Source: Hallerella sp964587155 (GTDB lineage: Bacteria > Fibrobacterota > Fibrobacteria > Fibrobacterales > Fibrobacteraceae). Taken from it: DNA of 54,978 nt. Positions 49,936 to 54,978 of the stretch are shown here, one piece after another (positions within the stretch are counted from its first letter, which is position 1; the number at the start of each line of letters is the position of its first letter). The stretch spans positions 1 through 54,978 of the forward strand of contig CAZPKF010000019.1 in assembly GCA_964587155.1 (NCBI GenBank). Reading direction: 5' to 3'. The translations under genes and the position numbers were made by a program. The notes under the pieces are model-generated. The model worked only from the letters and a program-made list of their open reading frames with translations. It was not told the DNA's origin and made no database searches.

Positions 49936-51285
49936 TTAGACGGCGCCTTGCCATTTCATCGCATCGGCAACCTTCTTGAATCCGGCGATGTTCGCGCCCA
50001 TGACAAGATTGCCTTTGTGACCGTATTCAACGGCGGCTGTCGAAGCTTCTTTGTAAATGCTCTTCATGATGCCTTCGAGCTTGGCGTCGACTTCTTCGAA
50101 CGACCAGGAAAGACGTTCGGAGTTTTGGCTCATTTCGAGGCCTGATGTAGCGACACCACCCGCATTGGCAGCCTTGGCCGGTCCAAAGAGAACGCCGGCG
50201 TTCAAGAATGCTTCAATCGCTTCTGGCGTAGAAGGCATGTTTGCCCCTTCGGCAACGGCCATGACGCCGTTCTTGATGAGAGCTTCCGCTCCTGCCAAAT
50301 CCAGTTCGTTTTGAGTTGCGCAGGGGAGCGCGATGTCGCACTTGACAGTCCAAACGCCACTAGAACCTTCGTGGTATTCGGCGCCTTTGACGCGTTCGGC
50401 GTATTCCTTGATACGGCCGCGGTGAGCTTCCTTGATGTCGCGGACAACGTCGAGCTGGATGCCGTTCGGGTCGTAGACGTAACCGTTGGAGTCGGAAACG
50501 GTCACCACTTTAGCCCCAAAGGATTGGGCCTTTTGACAAGCGTAGATGGCGACGTTGCCGGAACCGGAAATCACGACAGTCTTGCCTTCGAATGTTTCGT
50601 TCTTCAAATCCTTGAGCATTTCACGGGTGAAGTAGCAAAGGCCGTATCCTGTCGCTTCTGTACGGGCGAGCGATCCGCCGTAAGAAAGTCCCTTGCCGGT
50701 GAGGACGCCGACAAATTCGTTGCGGAGGCGTTTGTATTGGCCGAACATGTAACCGATTTCGCGTGCGCCGGTTCCCTGGTCGCCCGCCGGAACGTCGGTA
50801 TCCGCGCCGATGTGCCGAGAAAGTTCCGTCATGAACGATTGGCAGAAGCGCATCACTTCGTTGTCGGATTTTCCTTTCGGATCAAAGTCGGAACCGCCCT
50901 TGCCGCCGCCCATGGGGAGCGTTGTCAGGCTGTTTTTGAAGACCTGTTCAAAGCCCAAGAACTTGAGCATGGAAAGGGTGACGTTTTCGCGGAGACGGAT
51001 GCCGCCCTTGTAAGGTCCGATAGCGGAGTTGAACTGGACGCGGTAGCCGCGGTTCACCTGCACGTTGCCCTGGTCGTCAAGCCATGGTACGCGGAACATG
51101 ATGACGCGTTCCGGTTCGACCAAACGGTCGATGATGCCGTTTGTTTCAAAGGATTTTTCTTTCGCTAAAACGGGATCCAGCGATTCGAGAAATTCGCGGA
51201 CCGCCTGGTGGAAAAGAGCCTGGTCCGGGTCGCGGGCGACAACTCTGTCGTAAACTTTTTTCAGATAAGCATTTGTAATGGCCAT
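49936..51285 (-). CDS. gdhA: NADP-type glutamate dehydrogenase
   Basis: 449 residues from the ATG at 51285, preceded by GGAGATAAAA; the longer open frame upstream is non-coding. Hexameric family I enzyme: NRGYRVQFNSAIGPYKGGIRL, LPMGGGKGGSDFDPKGKS with the catalytic Lys129, DVPAGDQGTGAREIGYMFGQYKR, and a nucleotide-binding fold with VVISGSGNVAIYACQKA. SDSNGYVYD after the strand is the pattern of NADP-using enzymes. It fixes ammonia onto 2-oxoglutarate in the cytoplasm. Strongly biased codons suggest high expression, as expected for the main ammonia-assimilating enzyme of a rumen-type bacterium. Confidence 0.97.
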   Translation of the reverse strand: MAITNAYLKKVYDRVVARDPDQALFHQAVREFLESLDPVLAKEKSFETNGIIDRLVEPERVIMFRVPWLDDQGNVQVNRGYRVQFNSAIGPYKGGIRLRENVTLSMLKFLGFEQVFKNSLTTLPMGGGKGGSDFDPKGKSDNEVMRFCQSFMTELSRHIGADTDVPAGDQGTGAREIGYMFGQYKRLRNEFVGVLTGKGLSYGGSLARTEATGYGLCYFTREMLKDLKNETFEGKTVVISGSGNVAIYACQKAQSFGAKVVTVSDSNGYVYDPNGIQLDVVRDIKEAHRGRIKEYAERVKGAEYHEGSSGVWTVKCDIALPCATQNELDLAGAEALIKNGVMAVAEGANMPSTPEAIEAFLNAGVLFGPAKAANAGGVATSGLEMSQNSERLSWSFEEVDAKLEGIMKSIYKEASTAAVEYGHKGNLVMGANIAGFKKVADAMKWQGAV

Positions 51286-51533
51286 TTTTATCTCCAATGG
51301 TACGGTTGTTTGGTTGATCGAAATATAACAAAGGGGGATGGAGGAGTTCGGGCTGTTTACAAAATAAAAAGTGACAAAAATGTAGATTTTTAAAGTTGAA
51401 TCGGTTGAAATTTCGTTTTTTGGGCAAAAAGTCGAAACGAAAGGAATAAAATACGACAAAAATGTAATCTTTTTACCGAAAAATTTTCGCAGCAAAAGGG
51501 TGAATTTTTAGGTATTTTGAAAATCGATCCCGT
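51286..51533. promoter_or_regulatory. Divergent gdhA/fadD control region with direct repeats
   Basis: AT-rich, 248 bases. GACAAAAATGTA occurs twice in the same orientation (51373-51384 and 51455-51466), 82 bases apart. A TATATT-like box for gdhA lies near 51325-51330 on the minus strand, and TATTTT (51513-51518) lies 15 bases before the ligase start. The repeats could bind a shared regulator. Confidence 0.35.
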
Positions 51534-53300
51534 ATGCCAAAACAGCGACACAATTCACTTCCCGCCCTCTTTTTAGATCTTTGCCAGTCGAAGGATTTTC
51601 CCGGATGGTTTTATCGGGCTGACGGGCGTTTTCGCGAATATACGCCGCAGCGTTTGCGTAAAATGTTTTTTTTCGCCTCGCTGGCCTTGGCGCGGCACGG
51701 TGTCGGAGAAAAAAACAGCTTGGGCATCATCGCGAAGACTTCGCCGGATTGGATTATCGCGGATTTGGCGTGTGAAGTTTGCCATGCGCCGACGGTTCCG
51801 CTTTTTCCCAATATCAGCGAGGAACATTTTCTCTTCCAGTGCGAAGATTCCGAAATCGCCTTTTTGGCGGTTGACAACGTAGAATCTCTGGATTTGAACA
51901 TTCAAAAGCATTTGCCGCGATTCCGCTGCGTGATTTGCTTTGATGAGACGGCGAAGCTTCCGCCAAACGGCATCCTTTGGAAAGATCTTTTGGAAGAGGG
52001 CGAAAACCTTTCCCGTGACGAGGGGGCCGAGGACTGGTTGACGTACCATGTGAATTCCATCCGGCCAGAAGATCTTTTTTCCGTCATTTATACCAGTGGC
52101 TCAACGGGGCTTCCCAAAGGAGTCGAGCTTTCGCACGACAACATGCTGTCGATGGTGGAATCCCTTTCTCCGTTGATTTCTACACTTCCCACAGAAGATT
52201 CCGCCATCAGCGTTTTGCCCGTGGCCCATGTGTTTGAACGGATGGTCATCTTTTTTTACATGGCCAAGCATTTGAAAATCTACTTTGCCGATTCACCGAA
52301 AAATGTCGGAGTCATTTCGCACGAAGTGCGCCCGACAATAGGAACGTTTGTTCCCCGGATTTTGGAAAAATTTGCCGAGGCGATTTCTCAACGGGAGTAC
52401 AAAATGCGGGGTTTCAAGCGGTTTCTCATGCGCCGCGCAATCCTTTTTGCCAAAAAGAATCTTCCCGGCAAAGGCAAATTTCGCCGTTCGATATACGACA
52501 GGTTGGTTTACCGTAAAATCCGCGAGGCGCTTGGCGGGCGTTTCAAATGGATTATTTCGGGCAGCAGCGCGCTCAACAAGACGGTTTACCGCTTTTTGGT
52601 GAACATGGGATTTCCGATATACGAAGGTTACGGCTTGACGGAATGCTCTCCCGTGGTGAGCGTGAATACGCCGGGGAAAATAAAAGTGGGATCCGTGGGA
52701 AAACCTTTGGAATCGTTGGACGTGCGGATTGGTGCACGGAACGAAATTCAAGTGCGGGGCGAGAGTGTTTTCCAGGGATACCGCAACATGCCCGATATGA
52801 ATCGGGAGGCTTGGACTCCGGACGGTTTTTTCCGGACGGGAGATCAGGGCATCATCGACAGCGAGGGCTATCTTTTCCTTATTGGCCGCATCAAGGAAAT
52901 TTTCAAAACCAGCACGGGAAAATACGTTTCTCCAGTGCCTATTGAACTGGAACTGGTGCGTCATCCGGTGATAGAATCCGCAATGGTCGAAGCGAACAAC
53001 CGCAAATTTGTTTCCGCACTTCTTTTTTTGGGCTATGACGAGGCAATGCGGATAATGGGAAAAACGAAAAGGGACTTTGACCCCAAAGAAGCGGTGCAGG
53101 ACACCCGCGTGCTGGCCGCGGTCAAGGCGCACGTCGATACGGTCAACCGCAAACTGAACCGCTGGGAGCAAATCAAGAAGTGGACCCTGTTAAGCGATGC
53201 CGTTTCTGTTGAATCGGGGTTGATGACGCCCACGTTCAAATTGCGTAGAAAGGTCGTACGCGAAAAATTTGCCAGGGAAATCGAAAATCTCTACTTATAA
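51534..53300 (+). CDS. Long-chain fatty acid-CoA ligase (AMP-forming)
   Basis: 588 residues. ANL superfamily: AMP-binding P-loop YTSGSTGLPKGVELSH (186-201), LPVAHVFERM, GGRFKWIISGSSALNKTVYRF, YEGYGLTECSPVVSVN (A5), GWFRTGD-type motif as DGFFRTGDQG (A7), and the hinge GRIKEIFKTSTGKYVSPVPIE (A8/A10, with the catalytic Lys region). The order matches FadD/FAA-type enzymes that activate fatty acids to acyl-CoA for lipid synthesis or turnover, at the membrane face. Full length; the start has no clear ribosome site but a TATTTT box shortly upstream. No beta-oxidation genes are nearby, so a role in recycling fatty acids into lipids is plausible. Confidence 0.9.
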   Translation: MPKQRHNSLPALFLDLCQSKDFPGWFYRADGRFREYTPQRLRKMFFFASLALARHGVGEKNSLGIIAKTSPDWIIADLACEVCHAPTVPLFPNISEEHFLFQCEDSEIAFLAVDNVESLDLNIQKHLPRFRCVICFDETAKLPPNGILWKDLLEEGENLSRDEGAEDWLTYHVNSIRPEDLFSVIYTSGSTGLPKGVELSHDNMLSMVESLSPLISTLPTEDSAISVLPVAHVFERMVIFFYMAKHLKIYFADSPKNVGVISHEVRPTIGTFVPRILEKFAEAISQREYKMRGFKRFLMRRAILFAKKNLPGKGKFRRSIYDRLVYRKIREALGGRFKWIISGSSALNKTVYRFLVNMGFPIYEGYGLTECSPVVSVNTPGKIKVGSVGKPLESLDVRIGARNEIQVRGESVFQGYRNMPDMNREAWTPDGFFRTGDQGIIDSEGYLFLIGRIKEIFKTSTGKYVSPVPIELELVRHPVIESAMVEANNRKFVSALLFLGYDEAMRIMGKTKRDFDPKEAVQDTRVLAAVKAHVDTVNRKLNRWEQIKKWTLLSDAVSVESGLMTPTFKLRRKVVREKFAREIENLYL

Positions 53301-53721
53301 CCAGTGGACTGCGTTTGTTCAACTTTGTTGCATTCCGGTGCAGACATTTTTTAGAGTATCTTCTTCCCGTTTTCGGGGCGTGAGTTGTTTGTGCTTATTT
53401 ATCTGGGCTATCGAGTGCCTCAATTACGGCAAGCGCATTCGACTTTATGCCCTTTTGTGTTAAATTGTTAAATGAAGAAGACTGTGCCGGATAAGGTAAC
53501 GCTCCAAGGAGCAAATTCGTGTCTGATAATTGAAATTTGCATAGTGCCAATAAGGCAAAAAAAACGAATTCTACACGCAGCTTTCGGATATTTTACCCAA
53601 ACTATCAATGTTTTGGTTCCGGATTTGCGCTAAAAAAGCCTTTACGGAAAAGCAAACGGCTTGGAAATGGGAATGTTTCGCCTTGTCGCTTGACGCTTTT
53701 CCCGCTTTTTTCTAAATTAAA
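53301..53721. other. Non-coding region before rpsF
   Basis: About 420 bases. I see no gene, tRNA or recognisable mobile element. A small hairpin (GCTCC-AA-GGAGC, about 53502-53513) and a 7-bp inverted repeat (GCAAATT / AATTTGC) a few bases further are the only structures noted. The right end should contain the promoter of the ribosomal protein operon. Confidence 0.4.
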
Positions 53722-53782
53722 GTTCCCATGAAAATGGAACCCTCCTGCGCCCATGGTGGGTGCGGGCTGAAGTCCAAAGGGA
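53722..53782 (+). promoter_or_regulatory. Structured leader of the rpsF-rpsR-rplI operon
   Basis: Two adjacent hairpins: GTTCCCAT / ATGGAAC (53722-53740, one bulged C) and a 10-pair stem with a three-base loop (53744-53766, several GU pairs, right arm TGGGTGCGGG). They are followed by the AAAGGG ribosome site at 53777. S6-S18 leaders in many bacteria bind the S6:S18 complex to repress the operon. The position fits, but I cannot confirm the conserved motif by eye. Confidence 0.4.
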
Positions 53783-53786
53783 TACT

Positions 53787-54152
53787 ATGAAACAATACGA
53801 AACCATGGTGGTTCTCGATGCCATGCTCTCCGATGACGTCATTGCGTCCGAAGTGCAGAGCTTCGCGGATAAAATCACCGCTGCCGGCGAAATTGTACGC
53901 CGCGACGATTGGGGCAAGCGCAAGCTCGCTTACGAAATCAATCACAAGACTCACGGTTACTACGTGATTTTCTACTACAAGGCGGAATCTTCTGTCGTGA
54001 CGAACTTGGAAAATATGTTCAAGCTCGACGAAAACGTTCTCCGCTGGATTACTCTTGCGGATTATCCGATGACTGACGTCATCTATGACAAGAACCTGAG
54101 CCAGACCGAAGACGTAACTCCGATCGACGCTGAAGAAGGAGATGCTGAATAA
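53787..54152 (+). CDS. rpsF: 30S ribosomal protein S6
   Basis: 121 residues from the ATG at 53787 (AAAGGG ribosome site). Ferredoxin-like fold: KQYETMVVLDAMLSDD, IVRRDDWGKRKLAYEINHKTHGYYVIFYYKAE, LDENVLRWITLA, then an acidic tail of about 20 residues. It binds 16S rRNA together with S18, whose gene follows with a one-base overlap (TAATG). The order rpsF-rpsR-rplI is common, here without ssb between. Confidence 0.98.
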   Translation: MKQYETMVVLDAMLSDDVIASEVQSFADKITAAGEIVRRDDWGKRKLAYEINHKTHGYYVIFYYKAESSVVTNLENMFKLDENVLRWITLADYPMTDVIYDKNLSQTEDVTPIDAEEGDAE

Positions 54153-54403
54153 TGGCTTTCGAAGATAAGAAGAACAATTCCCGCGTTCGCCGCAAAAAGA
54201 CTTGCTGGTTCACCGAGAACAAGGTCCAGTTTATCGATTATAAAGACGAAAAGGTTCTCCGCCGTTTCATTTCGGAACGTGGAAAAATCATTCCTCGTCG
54301 CATTTCCGGCACAAGCGCCAAGTATCAGCGCATGCTCGTCGAAGCGATCAAGCGCGCCCGTCACATGGCTATTTTGCCGTTCGTCGCAGATTCTCTGCGC
54401 TAA
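54152..54403 (+). CDS. rpsR: 30S ribosomal protein S18
   Basis: 83 residues. Core motif YKDEKVLRRFISERGKIIPRRISGTSAKYQRMLVEAIKRARHMAILPF is diagnostic of S18. The N-terminal basic stretch (RVRRKKTCWF) has one Cys, so it is the zinc-free form. Its start overlaps the rpsF stop by one base, which ensures equal synthesis of the S6-S18 pair. Confidence 0.98.
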   Translation: MAFEDKKNNSRVRRKKTCWFTENKVQFIDYKDEKVLRRFISERGKIIPRRISGTSAKYQRMLVEAIKRARHMAILPFVADSLR

Positions 54404-54412
54404 GGAGCCAAA

Positions 54413-54859
54413 ATGGAAGTTATTCTGAAAGCCAATGTGCCGAATTTGGGCAACATCATGGACGTGGTGAAGGTGAAGACCGGCTACGCCATGAATTACC
54501 TCATCCCGAACAAGCTCGCAATTCGCGCCACGGAAGAAGCGAAAAAGAAAATCGTTGAAAACCGTGAAGCGATGGAAGCCTTGTTCAACAAGGAACTGGG
54601 CAAGGCTCGCGAAATTGCTGCGAAGCTCGCCGAAGTGACAGTGAACCTTTCCCGCCGCGTCGTGGAAGGCGAACGCCTTTACGGTTCCGTGACTGCTTCT
54701 GATATCGCAGACGAAATCACAAAGCAGGGCGTGAAGGTAACTCGCGCGCAAATCGCGCTCGATGAGCCGATCAAGCAGCTCGGCGCTTATCCGGTGACCG
54801 TCAAGGTCTTCGGTGATATTGCCGCCGAAGTGAAGGTCTGGGTCGTTAAAGCCGATTGA
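54413..54859 (+). CDS. rplI: 50S ribosomal protein L9
   Basis: 148 residues. N-terminal domain EVILKANVPNLGNIMDVVKVKTGYAMNYLIPNKLAIRATE, a long connecting helix (about 42-75), and the C-terminal domain (LYGSVTASDIADEITKQG ... KQLGAYPVTVKVFGDIAAEVKVWVV). Complete. An AAGGAG ribosome site precedes the ATG; nine bases separate it from rpsR. It closes the operon. Confidence 0.98.
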   Translation: MEVILKANVPNLGNIMDVVKVKTGYAMNYLIPNKLAIRATEEAKKKIVENREAMEALFNKELGKAREIAAKLAEVTVNLSRRVVEGERLYGSVTASDIADEITKQGVKVTRAQIALDEPIKQLGAYPVTVKVFGDIAAEVKVWVVKAD

Positions 54860-54881
54860 TTTTCCCTTTAAGGAAAAAACG

Positions 54882-54913
54882 TCCCTTTAAGATGGGGATA
54901 ATTAGGGATTTTT
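54882..54913 (+). terminator. Possible terminator after rplI
   Basis: Short stem TCCCT / AGGGA (54882-54908) followed by five T. The left arm also lies in a 12-base imperfect inverted repeat with CATCTTAAAAGG about 30 bases further, so alternative folds exist. Confidence 0.45.
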
Positions 54914-54940
54914 CTAATTTACATCTTAAAAGGTAAAAAG

Positions 54941-54977
54941 AACCATACTCAAGAGTCATTAGCTCAAGGGTATGGTT
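54941..54977. repeat. Inverted repeat at the right edge
   Basis: AACCATAC and GTATGGTT (8 bp, perfect) are separated by 21 bases that contain CTCAAG twice. The window ends one base later, so it cannot be decided whether this is a terminator or the edge of another element. Confidence 0.4.
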
Positions 54978-54978
54978 T

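Noticed and set aside
49544..49979. Plus-strand frames between parE and gdhA
   Set aside because: They cross the dispersed repeat and the gdhA terminator, have no ribosome site and run into gdhA antisense.

Overview
The window looks like a chromosomal segment of a Fibrobacter-type bacterium (phylum Fibrobacterota, possibly Fibrobacter or Hallerella). This is inferred from content: secreted GH9 cellulase, a GH5 enzyme with a carbohydrate-binding domain, a PL1 pectate lyase with a Ser-rich linker and a C-terminal sorting-like domain, a Bacteroidetes-like ParC, and many outer-membrane/TonB functions. Base composition is close to 50% GC. No 16S or other decisive taxonomic marker is present.

Layout. 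1-8592 (minus strand): the 5' part of a GH9 cellulase that runs off the left edge, then a 2428-residue secreted protein made of 22 cadherin/Ig-like modules plus a different terminal one. 8978-13052 (plus): an unknown small protein, a membrane-anchored M23 peptidase, a lipoprotein and a GH5/CBM enzyme. 13131-18169: an HD-GYP response regulator coupled to a giant hybrid histidine kinase. 18166-18858 (minus): a zinc-ribbon membrane protein and a small secreted repeat protein. 19179-22977 (plus): rmuC, tRNA-Gly(CCC), a secreted coiled-coil protein, ispE, tRNA-Gln(TTG) and ribosomal protein L25. 23145-24837 (minus): a UDP-glucuronate 4-epimerase-like enzyme and an outer-membrane protein. 24973-25725 (plus): an ankyrin lipoprotein.

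26196-32165 (plus) is a tightly packed operon with the gene order of the Vibrio TonB2 energy-transduction system: DUF3450, TtpC-like, ExbB, ExbD, TonB and TPR, with one extra helical protein at the end. Next come decayed IS3-family fragments, leuB, pectate lyase, tatD and greB (all minus), then two plus-strand transport clusters: an ABC-2 exporter pair, and a polar amino-acid ABC importer with a thioesterase. pgk follows.

43389-44850 is a small accessory islet between pgk and parC. It holds an XRE regulator, a broken ImmA/IrrE-type partner that has lost its HEXXH region, a DUF4417 remnant with apparently compensating indels, and a structure resembling two abutted IS3 ends. After it come parC-parE and gdhA (minus), fadD-type ligase (plus) and the rpsF-rpsR-rplI operon (plus), whose leader can fold into two hairpins.

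Two general observations stand out. First, the 2428-residue protein has a higher-order period: every third module (2, 5, 8, 11, 14, 17, 20) carries an insertion at the same place, and the insert becomes long and lysine-rich towards the C terminus. Second, at least six genes have a TAnnTT-like -10 box only 6-8 bases before the ATG and no Shine-Dalgarno sequence, which suggests leaderless mRNAs. All calls come from reading the sequence and from family knowledge; no database search was run.
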